Source: Lineus longissimus (lineage: Eukaryota; Nemertea; Pilidiophora; Heteronemertea; Lineidae). From it: a stretch of DNA of 64,000 nt. This document shows, piece after piece, positions 36,701 to 47,833 of this stretch (its first letter is position 1; each line of letters begins with the position of its first letter). Below the pieces are notes generated by a model. That model was not told where the DNA came from. It saw only the letters and a program-made list of their open reading frames with translations, and ran no database searches. The stretch spans positions 24,770,646 through 24,834,645 of the forward strand of contig NC_088311.1 of NCBI RefSeq assembly GCF_910592395.1. The letters run 5' to 3'. Position numbers and translations under genes: made by a program.

Positions 36701-39700
36701 CCTTTACATTATTGCAAGTAAACAAGTAACCCAGAGGATTTCCACATTCTTGTTGTGGAAATTGAAGTCAACTTCAGGGGTTAAGTTAAGGATTTGAGTG
36801 AAACATCTTACGCAAGTTAACAATGCACTATCATTCACACCTTTCAAGGGTTGGTCAAAAGACAAAAGAAACCAAAACATGAAGAACTTAAACTAAGGAT
36901 TCATAGCCCAATGATCACTATCATCATTGGTACTATACTACTATTGTTCTATGATCAAAACATCAAAATGGGTCTGGAGATTGTCTGGATCTGCAGGAAT
37001 TAGAAGTAATTCTGTATAGAGTGGTAGCAGCCAAAGTCAGGTGGTACTTCATGTGCATAAACCTTTCTACTGGGCTGACTAGTGGTAGTACCGGTAGGAA
37101 CACAGTAACATAAGCCGACTGAGCAGGCAGGTATATAAACTGAATCCAGGAATGTATTTTGTAGGAAGCTGAGTCTTCCATGTACAGGTATCTATCAGTA
37201 CACTCAATGTTAACACCTTCTAAACAGAGTTGCTGAGATTGAGTTTAGTTCAGAAGTTAATGAATGATTGCGTTGAATGACTTGTCAGAAACTCTTGTAA
37301 TCTAGACTTGGAAAGAAACTCCATTTAGGAACAAGGGACAGTTAGAGTACTTGTATATAACAAAACCTTTTGAATGAAATTGACATGGCCTAGAAATCTA
37401 GTGTGCATTGGACTGCTGACTATTGCCGCCTACTGAATTGTAGAATACTGGTTTACCCTGCATATTTTACTTTAGCGATTTGGTTAATTGCGGCTAAAAT
37501 CCAAAACATAAGACTTAAACATTAGTATTTATCAGATCAACATATAGGGAAGGATGTAGAATAGCACCACACAATTTAGAAATAGCTTGAACACTACACA
37601 CACAAAGTGATTTCAAAACTATGAAAATTAACATGCTTGAACATGGTGAAAGAACTGTAACAACTATCATGCAGTGTTCCTGTAGGGATGAACCGAGAGG
37701 AGACAATGGGTGATATGAATAAAGACTAGCAAATGCTTTTTATCTAAAACTCCATGTACATTTACACTAGGCCTTTCTGTACAAATTCAAAGTAAAAGCA
37801 CTTGCTAATTTTTATTCATATCACCCCATGTCTTTCCATAGGCATCACCAAGCATATGGAACACTATTCAAAATTTCCTGCTTCCCCGCCAATCAGATTC
37901 AGAACCAAATCATTTTTAAGGGTTGTGGTCTTTTTTAAACTACCCACCCAACTCTCCTTGGTGATGCCATTTTTGAAAAGACAAGGGATTTAACGAATTG
38001 TACAGATATGTATAATGACAACATATTATATCAGAAAGAAAACTGCATGAATTCTGTTTCCCATTCAACCTTGGTGTTCCTTACCGGCAGGTGCATGGCA
38101 AGATCAGGTTTTTTATTGCCCTGGTATGCGATCATGAAAGCTGAGGGTACTAATCAATATTTCCTCTTCCTCTCAGTACCAAGGAAGCAATGGGTTTTGG
38201 CAAGTACTTATGTTGAACTAACTGATCATGGCAAAAATCAAAAATTAAGATCGATGATGAACAGTTGATAATACCTTCGTTAGCTTGTATTTTTGCAACA
38301 TCTTTGTACATTAAGTTTGGCAAGTTGGAGTTTTGAAAATGAAGTAGGCCTACCGGTATAGAACTTTGTTTATGAGACCGTGATTGAACGTTGCGTCAAT
38401 CAGTGTCAATACCGTTGCATTGTCCTAAAGTTGCTGCGTCATCCGTGGATTTGGTGACTTTGTTTATGAGGTATAGATGCCCTTTCACCTCACACTCACC
38501 TTTGACAATTCCAATGAGAACAATAACGATATAAGATCCAGGATATAATTTGGCGGCGATGGTGACTCCGTCGAATATCTTCTTTGTTCGTTGTACCTCT
38601 TTCAGCATGTAGAGGATGATCTTGAAAGGCAGGAATCGAGCGATTTTGTATACTAGGTCAAACGGGGAATAGTTGATGAAGTACCTGAAAGAGGACATCA
38701 ATGTCATGTCATGCTTGACACTATAGAGTGTTTTTACGGCCAGCCATAATCATAACAATGATTCGTCATGCCTGCAGGTGAAACCACTCCATATACCTGT
38801 TCAGACCCTGAAAAAGACTAGGAGAGGTAGACTTGCTCGCATTGGTTCATGGAACCACAGAACCTACAGTAGAACTGATGATGTCAATCACAACGCTACC
38901 CAGACTGCATCGCTGATTAACACTCAAGCTTCATCAACTTTCTGCATATCTGGAAGACACCATGCAGAGTTAAGGAATAATCACGAATTCATAGAGCAGT
39001 CACGTTGTCACATCATCACTTTCAGATCACATTCATGTGTCATGACGTGTGAATTGTGACACGTGAATCAGGGTCTGTGAATCTGGGCACATGACTCCTA
39101 TGTGAATCTGCCTTTACAGATCAACATCAGCGTCACCTGAAAAATGTTGCGAGTGTTACTTACCACACGATGGATGCCAAGACCAAAGCCTCATGTGATT
39201 TGAAAGGTGTTAACACAGCTTCCCCTAATAAGAAGTTTGCGATAAGGTTACCAGCGAAACAGAGCAGCATGCTCGAGACCCAACATGCCAGAGGATGTTT
39301 CCGAGAAAATATTGCAGTACCTGAAATGACACAGGAGAGGTTCACTGGTTAGTTAATCATCATAGGTTTATAGACAGTCACCACCGGATATATATTTTCA
39401 CTGAAGGTTTGGTGCCCATCAACCATTTATTCCAAAAGCTGTCATCCCCGGAAAGTTTATCCCTGGGGACAATTCTTCCCTCAGTGTGGTAACATTGTAC
39501 TTGTTATACACCGACTGTATTGAGAGGTTGCCAGCTGTGTGATCACCACAGTCAGGTTGACGACATAGGTGGTCTGGATGGGAGCTTTTCTGTTTCTGGT
39601 CAACTGAGTCAACAGAGCCTCAGGTCTTGTGCTGCAGACTCCATTAACTCCATAAAAGTCCCTTCCTAGGGGAACAGGATGGCCATCACATTAACAATGT

Positions 39701-41230
39701 GAGACAATATCTCTCTGAACACTAATTCAACTTTGCAACTGATCATATTGTGGTTCTATCTATTGATAAAATACTCAAAAGTTAGGGCTGCATCTTCAGT
39801 ATCACAATCAGATGCTCGGAGCTGTAAGCACTTTCCAGGTACATGTGCAGCTTATACCATCTCCAGCCTATGTAGATCATAGAAAGCAACTTCATAATCT
39901 TACTGGTAGCAGAACAGTGCAGACTATTTTTACAGCTTAGTAGAGAAGGGCGTACATGTAAAGCATGTATAGGCTTGACATGCACTGTATCCCAGTCTGT
40001 TCCATCAGGTGAATACTTCATAGTGTAATCCAGGAGATATGCATGCAGCTGAAGACCGAGTGTCTTAGGCCAGAACAAACAAAACGTTGGGCGGACGTTT
40101 TCATGTTCAACTTGGAAGGGCAGAAGATTCATTTGGAGATTATGATCTAGCAAAAGCATGTCTTACTCATTCCGGCTACAATGAGTAATAGGCCCTTTTG
40201 AATAAGACGAATCAAAGCAATAACAAATCAAATGCGCACACTCAGAACATGTCAGAAGGTCTAGTCGATTTGGGAAAATGCATGTTCTAGGCGAAACGCA
40301 TGACTGGTCAGCACCGGAACAAACTTCTTCGAAAAGGTCGATACAAGATCTCCGACTTCGACTGAGCAACATGGCATTGGCAATTGAGCAACCGTGCAAT
40401 GCAGTGTGAACTGATAAAAGCATCCTTGTTCAACTAGTGTGATCACTTTTAATCCACAACAACCTCATCCACTACAACTTTACAAGAAATTGCAAGGCCG
40501 TCTGGAATGCCCTTTTTGCTGCTGCGAGCATTCTTTACCTGCTCTCATGATGACTGGTTCCATGATTGGTTTCACAGCTCAGCAGTATTAGGTCATTAAT
40601 ATTATACCTAAGAATACAACATTCAAACTTTACTTTGGTAGAGTGAACTCACTAGGTTTTCAACACTTCGTTTTTGACCCTCAAAGAGACGTAACCACAC
40701 CCGTAAGCCTTTTCAACTAAGATGAATCAAACCCCCAACAAATCAAATGTGCACACTCAGAACCCGTCAGAAGGACCAAGCAGACTTCCGACAATGCCAT
40801 AAGCCACTATTATCCTTTATTCCAGGTGAAACACATGACTGGTCCGTGCCAAAACAAACTTCTTGGAATTCGCCCATAATTTACTGACACCCCCCCCCCC
40901 CCCCCACTCGGCCAGTGACAACAAACGTAAAATTGTCACTAAATGTCAGTGGGAGTGGGAGTGGGGGGGGGGGGGGGGGTACTATATGTAAACGTATGTT
41001 GAGTACTATTATTTCCACGTATAGGCATGATCATATTCATAATGATAACATATAGGCCTACAGTCAATGTACACAATACTACACTACACACTGACTGGAG
41101 ACTCACCGGTTTGTGGCGCGTCCTCCCGAACCATCATGCACATCAGCGCATAGTGAGCTATATCGAAATATGGATACATTTTTAATTTAGTGACAACAGT
41201 CGCTATATCCATGAAGGTTTGTGGATCCAT
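33788..41230 (-). CDS. TMEM38B: TRIC-type trimeric intracellular cation channel, TMEM38 (complete, 5 exons)
   Basis: Exons 41230-41107, 39320-39164, 38684-38500, 34718-34631 and 34082-33788 join in frame to 849 nt, or 282 residues (human TMEM38B 291). TRIC channels are potassium-permeable trimers of ER/SR membranes that balance charge during Ca2+ release. The N-terminus contains YPYFDIAHYALM, like the FPFFDIAHY of vertebrates. The family-typical WYFINYSPFDLV and the KEVQRTKKI motif in a central helix are present, as are the loop ERVVRGLWIPGTNEFLQPS and a last exon with further hydrophobic helices. The C-terminus is lysine-rich (KRKEEKKND), as in vertebrate TRICs. Invertebrates usually have one TRIC, so the A/B assignment is nominal. 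Introns are long (intron 3 is 3.8 kb). Confidence 0.93.
37706..37829. mobile_element. 124-bp foldback MITE, copy 2 (in TRIC intron 3)
   Basis: This has the same termini (ATGGGTGATATGAATAAAGA) and the same 124-bp length as 23015-23138. The arms are more diverged here. It sits within the large TRIC intron. Confidence 0.85.
40189..40335 (+). repeat. Diverged ~150-bp direct repeat, copy 1
   Basis: The segment containing CAAATGCGCACACTCAGAAC and CGCATGACTGGTCAGCACCG reappears at 40706-40868 as CAAATGTGCACACTCAGAAC and ACACATGACTGGTCCGTGCC. It is inside TRIC intron 1. Confidence 0.75.
40706..40868 (+). repeat. Diverged ~150-bp direct repeat, copy 2
   Basis: Counterpart of 40189-40335 with an insertion in the middle. 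It ends shortly before the poly-C tract. Confidence 0.75.
40890..40979. repeat. Poly-C (16) and poly-G (17) tracts in inverted arrangement
   Basis: There is a run of 16 C at 40890-40905 and a run of 17 G at 40963-40979, separated by 57 bp. The spacer also holds GGAGTGGGAGTGG and inverted words (CCAGTGACAA / TTGTCACT). Together they could form a long C:G hairpin or a G-quadruplex on one strand. It lies in TRIC intron 1, about 130 bp from the first exon. Confidence 0.9.
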
Positions 41231-41365
41231 CTTGGCAGTTTTTGTTGCCGAAACACCGAGCTAAAAAAGGGAGGACTGCTCCTTGTCGAAGAAATCCGAA
41301 GCTGCGTCTTTTGGCTCCGACTGATGCTGCCATCTATCCTAAAGGCATGAAAGGGTATCCGTTCC

Positions 41366-42182
41366 TTTCGCTCCCTGACCTTTTCGACCCCAGTCGTTCT
41401 GACTGGGAGTCAAGTTTCTCCAGAGACTTCCACCAGGGTGCAATGGTAGTTATCTCCAGTGAAACAACCTTGAAAATTCTAATTTACCCTTAGGAAAAAT
41501 GTGACCTGGCCCACACCTGGCTGCCCAAGGTCAGTGAGCCACCCTGGGCCAAGCCTGGTTCTGACCTGGCTATATTGATGTATTTTGGTGGCACGTTCTG
41601 CATGACAGAAAGGACTTTGGGAGGATTCACCAGTCTTCTAAGATGGCTAGCTGTGGTCCCAAGTAGTACTCAAGTTGTGCTTTAATAGTTGTCAGGTAGA
41701 TATTGGGTACAACCAGTATCGTGAGATCAGATAACCAGCTGGCAGAGATTGGTTGTTCCATTGTCCGTCCTTGTGAGATGATTACCATGGTACAACCAAA
41801 TCCGTTGTCTTGTATCACCCATCTAGAACGCAAGTGTAATGTTGTCGTATACAGCTAAAGGACCCTTTGGAGGTAATTGTGTCAATGTCTTCCCACCCTG
41901 ACCAGAAACCAGCTGGAAGAGGTTGGTTGTAACGTAGGCTGTCCTGTCGTCTCCAAAGTTTATTAGTGGTAACCTTGGTACAATTTTTAAGAGATGTACG
42001 CCTCATATCACCACGGGGCGCGGTGTGGAATCACAAAGAGATACCGCGCTTGAAGTTACCTTTTCAGGAAGAAATTGACAAACAGCTATATTGCCACTTG
42101 TACTTTCCCGGGGCTCTTTCTCAATTCCCAACAGAAGTCCTAGGGAGCGAAAGGACTGGGGCGAAAAGGTCAGGGAGCGAAA
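41366..42182. mobile_element. Inverted-repeat-flanked segment containing the dispersed repeat
   Basis: About 29 bp at 41366-41395 (TTTCGCTCCCTGACCTTTTC...) recur as a near-perfect reverse complement at 42154-42182. They bracket about 760 bp that contains the dispersed repeat. This may be a non-autonomous DNA element with internal TIRs, or an inverted duplication. It lies directly upstream of the TRIC start codon. Confidence 0.5.
41716..41937 (-). repeat. Dispersed repeat, copy 2
   Basis: This is the reverse-complement copy of 22795-22992. Nearly every 20-mer is recognisable, including GGTTGTACCATGGTAATCAT and GGGTGATACAAGACAAC. The right end carries CCAGCTGG again, as in copy 1. Confidence 0.85.
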
Positions 42183-42419
42183 CAACCGCAATTTGAACTA
42201 AACTTTAAACTGTCTTCGATTTGTCCTTGCCACAGGTTGTGATATTGATAATGTGGTTTTTATTGGGTCTTCATCGCGGGTCTCCAGAAGGACAACTTTG
42301 CCCAGATGGACGCAGTTATCAAACACATGAGTATTTAGATAATAACAACTATATTCAAGTGTTATATCCATGAGAAGATGATTTTATTACAAAGACAGCA
42401 CGATCGTGACATTATGATA
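42183..42419. other. Unassigned flank left of the gypsy insertion
   Basis: No gene or repeat was recognised. This is part of the upstream region of the TRIC gene. Confidence 0.4.
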
Positions 42420-42423
42420 ATGA
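42420..42423. other. Target-site duplication ATGA (left)
   Basis: ATGA immediately precedes the left LTR and is repeated exactly at 49400-49403 after the right LTR. Confidence 0.75.
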
Positions 42424-42628
42424 TGTGAAATTGGCATATTCCGCCACGCTCTCCTGCTGTGGGTATTCATAAGGGGAAGTCTTGAATCGGACAACGGGCT
42501 TTATTTACACACAAACCTAACAGGTACTGTAGACAGTTTCGCGCCAGCATCCAGAAGCAGTGTCTCACTCCGCGAACCTTGCTCCAATCTATGGGGCGCC
42601 CGCCCGCCCATATTATGTCGCCGTCACA
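42424..42628 (-). repeat. 3' LTR of the gypsy element (205 bp)
   Basis: In element orientation it starts TGTGAC and ends TTCACA. It looks identical to 49195-49399. It contains AATAAA on the minus strand and, as 3' LTR, lies 1.2 kb upstream of the TRIC start codon. Confidence 0.95.
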
Positions 42629-42630
42629 TA

Positions 42631-42645
42631 CGTCCCTCCTTTGAG
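42631..42645 (-). promoter_or_regulatory. Polypurine tract (plus-strand primer)
   Basis: On the minus strand AAAGGAGGGACG stands 2 bases before the 3' LTR, at the position expected for the gypsy polypurine tract. Confidence 0.6.
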
Positions 42646-43341
42646 GAGATGTGCCCCACATCGACAATATTACAATATATATTACTCTCCGCAGATCTGC
42701 AGGAGGGCTTAGGCTCAAATCCACGTGCTGGCCAAGCACGGAGAGCCAATCATCCGCTAAGTCAAGCCTCCGGCTTATGAGACTAGGCGGTGGGTTATAC
42801 CAGTGAAACCTAAGGTACCGTACCATAGTTAACACTAAAAAATAGGCGCAGGCAGCTCCCAAAATTCCGAGCAGGTGGAGGAGTTGACAATTTAACCTAT
42901 GTTACCTGAGATAACGAAGTACTAGCTCGAGCTAAGTAAGCCCGTAGCGCCTGTTAATCCAGAATTTTATAAAATCAAAAAACTTTAACTATGTAACTAA
43001 ACTACGGAAATTCGTGTGCTCGACCATTCAGTCCATTAGTCTCTGGGGAGTCATAGCCACACATTTTACTGGAGTCAAATACGTTTGGATATGCAAAACA
43101 CATCAGTCCTATAAGTCTCTGAAGGGTAATTCGCTTCCATTGAATTCGGATACATTATGGGTAACATTATGGGTCATTTTCTGAACACGAGAGACATTAT
43201 ACCGTATACTAGTACGTCCAAAGTATAGGTCATAACATGCGGCGCAAAAGTAGTCTCTTAAAACGCTAAGTAGAAATCACTTAATTCCAGGCAGAATCAC
43301 TAAAAAGTAAAAGATGTTCGTTTACATCCAGCTGGCACTTC

Positions 43342-45954
43342 CTATGAATAAGTCCAACGTAAATTCACATTCCTCACGTAATCCTGGAGGTAAGTCGGCG
43401 TCTTCGTTGAACGTCCGCCTCTAGTGACTGTCGGTTCCGGCGCTGCATCCTCCCTTTCACCTGGCAGAATTAGATCAGCCTCCGGCTGGTCACGCTGCAC
43501 ATCGGCATCATCTTCCAAATCACGAGGGAGTCGATCATGGGCATCAAAAAACTCCGCTGCCGGTTCAGGATCATTGTCCTCCTCTTGTCGGTCAGCGTCA
43601 AGCAATGCTAATATCTCATCATCGCTCAGTTCGTCCTCGACAATGTCATCTTCTCCGGCAGCATCAGCTGGTATCTCCCGGGGAAGCAGAGCATTATCGG
43701 GAACTCCTAGTTCCATTTCGTTTGTTTCAGTTTCTTCTATGGGTGCCTCAAGAGGCTGAGCTGCAGGTAACCCCATGTCAGCGTCAGGTTCTTGGGCACC
43801 AGCAAGTTCTTGCTCGTCGGGAGCCTGGGCAGCGTCGGGTAAACCCTCGACGTCCACAGGTTCCGCTCCTACATGACCGTGGTCTACCTGGGCCTGTGGG
43901 AGTGCTGGTGGGTGCGGTACAGGCGCAGCAGGTATCACAATGCCACCTCCCCCTCTCGGGACCAGAGGCCCCAAAGGTAGATAGTGTCGGCGAGGCAGGG
44001 GTGCAACGGTCTCGGGCAAAGGTTCCTCCGGTGGATCGGCGAGGTCCTTGTCCACCAACGGTCTTGGAATCCTTGGTGGCACACACGGTTTCAAACGATT
44101 GTGATGCACGACGATGCGCAGTCTTTTCGTCGGATCCTCACTCTGGATCCGGTATGTTACTCCAGGTAACCCGTTCGACGCCTGCATCCGCTTGACTACT
44201 ATGTATGGCCCAATCCAGGGCAAGGCCAACTTCCTGTGTCGATCCTTGGAGACTGGGGTGTGGAGCCACACCTTATCACCCACCTGGTATGGGTGGTGCC
44301 GTGCCCATTTGTCGTAGACCTTTTTCTGACGGTCCTGGCTGACAACCGCCGTTTGTCTAGCCTCATTGAACGCGTCTTGGAGCTCCTGGAGGACACTCCT
44401 CGAATACGCCCCAGCGGACTTCCAGTAGTCATGTGAGGGACAGCCGTATACCACGTCCGCTGGAAGGCGTGGTTCTCTTCCATGGTTCAAAAAGAACGGG
44501 GTCAGCCCTGTGGTTTCATGTACACTGGAGTTGTACGCTAACTGAACGGGACCCAAGTGGAGATCCCAATCTTTGCCATGCTCCGTTGTTACTTTGGCTA
44601 TCTGGTTCTTCAGAGTTTCGTTAAACCTCTCAATCATACCGTTCCCTTCCGGATGGTATGGAGTCGTCCTGGTCTTCTCAATTCCGAGCATGGTGCACAA
44701 CTCCTGAACAACGTCCGCCTCGTACTGTCGCCCTTGATCAGAATGGATGGATTCTGGCATCCCATGCTGGCACACATACTGACGAAAGATAATGTCGGCA
44801 ACAGTTTTAGCCGTTTGGTCCTTCATCGCGTACAAGTTCACATATTTCGTGAAATGATCACCTATTACCAGACAGTACCGGGAACCCCTGGGTGTGACTG
44901 GTAGTTCGGTGATATCCGTCGCAACTAACTGCATAGGAGTGGTCGCCGAGATGCTCTGTAAAGGTGCTTTCAACTTGGGATTGGGTTTAGCCCGAGCAAC
45001 GCACTGAGGGCATGTGCGACAGAACTCCTCCACATCAGTTACTAGCCCTGGCCAAAAGAACCGATCCTTCATTTTAGCCAGTGTCTTGCGCCTCCCGAAG
45101 TGTGCTGAGGTTACACCTGCGTGGACTTCTTCGAGTATCTGAGCTCTCAGTCCAGGTGGCACGATTTGCTGGAGAATTACTCGTTTCTTCTTGGGAGGGG
45201 TCCACTTTTTTAACAAAACGGCGTCCTTAATTACCAAATCCTCAAATGTTCGCCAATAGGTCCGTAGGTCTCGTCCTTCGTCCTTGACGGCATCCCAATC
45301 GGGCTTATCAGTGGTTGAGACCCATCGGTACACTTGAGATATGGTGGGGTCTAACTCCTGCTGAGTCTGGATTGATTCAACGGGTCGGGTCGGATCCGCA
45401 GATTGTGTAAGCGAAGTTACTCTAACACCCTCGCCTGTGGTAAGAGGTGGACAAGCGGGAACCCCTGACTTTGTCACCTTTGCTACCTTGTCAATGTCAG
45501 TCACCGGAGATCTGGGCTCCTTTGGGAATAAATCCCCCAGTGAATCATCCTTTGGAGGGGAGGCAAATAATGCCTTTATAACATCCCCCAGTTTCTCATT
45601 GGTCTGCACAGGATGGCGTCGACTCATGCCATCGGCATTCCCATTTTTCAACCCTGGACGGTATTTAATCTCTACGTCTCCCCACGTACTGAGCTCGTTC
45701 ATCCACCTGGTCCTCTTTTGGGTGACGTCCGCATCCCAGCGCAGTTTGGTTCGCTGCAGTAACGGCTTGTGATCTGTCTCTATGGTGAACTGCGAGCCGT
45801 ACAAGTAGATGTGGGTTTGCCGGAGACCCCAGACAATTGCCCACAACTCCTTGTCATACGTGCACCAGTTTCTTTCTGTGGCACCGAGGGCTTTGCTATG
45901 GTAGGAGATAGCGCGCTCCTCGCCATCTTGGATCTGGCTCAGAACACATCCCAC
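43342..45954 (-). pseudogene. gypsy pol, second part: RNase H and integrase
   Basis: The 870-codon frame carries most of RNase H (YDKELWAIVWGLRQ, ETDHKPLL), an HHCC zinc finger (HAGVTSAHFG, then CRTCPQC), and the integrase core with its DDE acidic residues in ATDITELP, IHSDQGRQYE and GMIERFNETL. A GPY/F module follows (ALPWIGPYIVVK). About 250 residues of proline-rich and strongly acidic sequence end the protein, finishing YVRNVNLRWTYS. The true frame extends upstream of the listed Met to the frameshift near 46025, taking in the first RNase H aspartate. It is listed as a pseudogene because a one-base frameshift separates it from protease/RT. No catalytic residue seen here is missing. Confidence 0.92.
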
Positions 45955-46010
45955 TGCAAAATCGGATGCGTCTGTGTGGAGAATGAATGGTTCACCCCAT
46001 CTGGGAAACC

Positions 46011-47759
46011 CTAGTATTGGCGGTGAATCAATCTCTGTTTCAGCGTCTCAAAACTCTCCCGGCAGGCTGCCTCCCACACGAAGGGTGTGTTTTTCTCCGT
46101 TAGCTGGATCAGGGGTTTAGCAATCTTTGCAAATCCCTCTACAAATCTACGGTAGTAAGAGGCCAGACCTACAAAACTTTGGACCTGCTTGACCGTTTCT
46201 GGCACCGGCCAGTCTTTGACCTTCTGAATATTATTCGGGTCCGGTTTGATGCCTTTCTGACTCACGTGGTGTCCAAGAAAGATGATCTGATCCCTACACA
46301 AGTGACATTTACTTGGCTGAAGCTTCAACCCTGCCTTTTGCAGTCTCTTGAAAACCTCCTCAAGCACTTCAAGATGTTCATCGAAGGTCTTGGTGAAAAT
46401 TGCCAGATCATCGAGGTAAGTCAGCATCACTCTCCAGCTCATCCCAGCAAATGCCAGTTCCATCATCCGTTGGAAAAGTGGCGGGGCGTTACAGAGACCA
46501 AATGGTAACCGAGTAAATCGGTACAGATTGTTACCCACTGAAAACGCTGTCTTGTCCCTATGATCCTTGTTTACAGGAACCTGCCAGTAGCCGCTGGTCA
46601 GATCTAGGTTGCTGAAATAAGCCGCGCCAGACATTGACGCCAACGAATCATCAATCCTAGGGAGCGGATGCGCATCTTTTCTGGTAACGGCATTTAACTT
46701 TCTGTAATCAACACAGAACCGGAATGCTCCCGTCTTCTTCCTCACCAGGACCACTGGGGACGACCATGGGCCGGAGCAGGGCTCCACGACCCCATCCTTA
46801 AGCATGTCGCCAACTTGCTCCTCCATCTCGTCTCTCACGTTGAAGGGTTGTCGACGAGCTGCCTGTTTGATTGGCCGTGCATCTCCCGTATCGATACGGT
46901 GCTCCACCAGGTCCGTGAGGCCTCTGTCATTTGGAGTCTTGCTGAATACGTTGTTATATTTCTTCAGCAGGGTTTTCAAACGTGGCATTTGCCCCTTCTT
47001 GAGCTTGCATCCTGACAGATCGACGGAGGGAACCCCTTCACTGTCGACTGCCTCAGCTCTTTCTTCTCGCTCTTCGAGCTGGAATTCCTCCATCAGCTCA
47101 TATGTTCGTCGCACCATATTGGCTTGGTCTCCAGCCAGGCAATGGAAATCTCCAAGGCAAATCCCTTTGGCGATTTCTAAAGGCTCGAACTCCGGATTCA
47201 TAATTCGAACAGGTATCATGGAGTTCTCCACTGTCGCTGCTATCCGCGAGACGACCAATCCTGGCGGGTTGTTCGGTTCTAGAATACCCTCATAGCTCAA
47301 ATTTGGAAATCCGGGGCCATACGGCAAATAGGCTGGGATGATCACCTCAGTCCTTCCCGGGATCGTTGTTGACTTTAGGGCTCTAGCCGTGATGACATTT
47401 GGCAATCTTGCCGCTTCAAGCAGTGGGAAAGGGACACCCTGGATGGTGACATCCTTTTTCTGAGGGTTCACAGTCACGGCATACTCAAGCATGAAGTCCC
47501 ATCCCAAAATGATAGGGCTATCGATGCCTCTCACCACTCGAAAAGAGTGTTGTAACCGTAGGGCTCCTAGGGTGACTGGGACTTTAGACAGTCCTTGAAC
47601 GGGTAACATGTCTCCAGACACGGAACAGATCGCTGTTGACCGTGGGACCAACGGCCCTCTCTCATCTGGGGGATACAAGCTCCATACGTCGTCACGCATA
47701 AGTGAGATGTCAGCACCTGTGTCGAACAACACAGGGACTTGCCGATCTCCAACACTCAC
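46011..47759 (-). pseudogene. gypsy pol, first part: protease and reverse transcriptase
   Basis: The frame shows an aspartic protease active site (PVLFDTGADISLM), then a linker, then RT. RT motifs include RFCVDYRKLNAVTRKD, LDLTSGYWQVPV and the catalytic YLDD (MLTYLDDLAIF), followed by FLGHHVSQKGI and the start of the tether to RNase H. It ends in a TAG at 46011 just after LKQRLI, where related elements continue without interruption into RNase H. The frame is open upstream of 47759 to the gag stop, so pol has no ATG and is probably reached by -1 frameshifting from gag. Confidence 0.93.
46023..46031 (-). other. Frameshift lesion inside pol
   Basis: At this point the pol frame moves by -1, consistent with loss of one base. 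The coding sense continues without gap on the other side. It could be a true mutation or an assembly error. Confidence 0.75.
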
Positions 47760-47833
47760 TAAAACCCTGGGGATAATTTGTTGAGTCTTTTTGGTATGCC
47801 GGGCTGCCGACCGACCCTCATCAGCAGCACAGA

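Noticed and set aside
42629-43341. env gene in the gypsy element
   Set aside because: The ~700 bp between pol and the 3' LTR has only one short minus frame, with no signal peptide, membrane helix or other envelope-type feature.
43424-44195. Plus-strand ORFs of 111 and 196 codons opposite gypsy pol
   Set aside because: They are antisense shadows of the low-complexity acidic/proline-rich pol tail.
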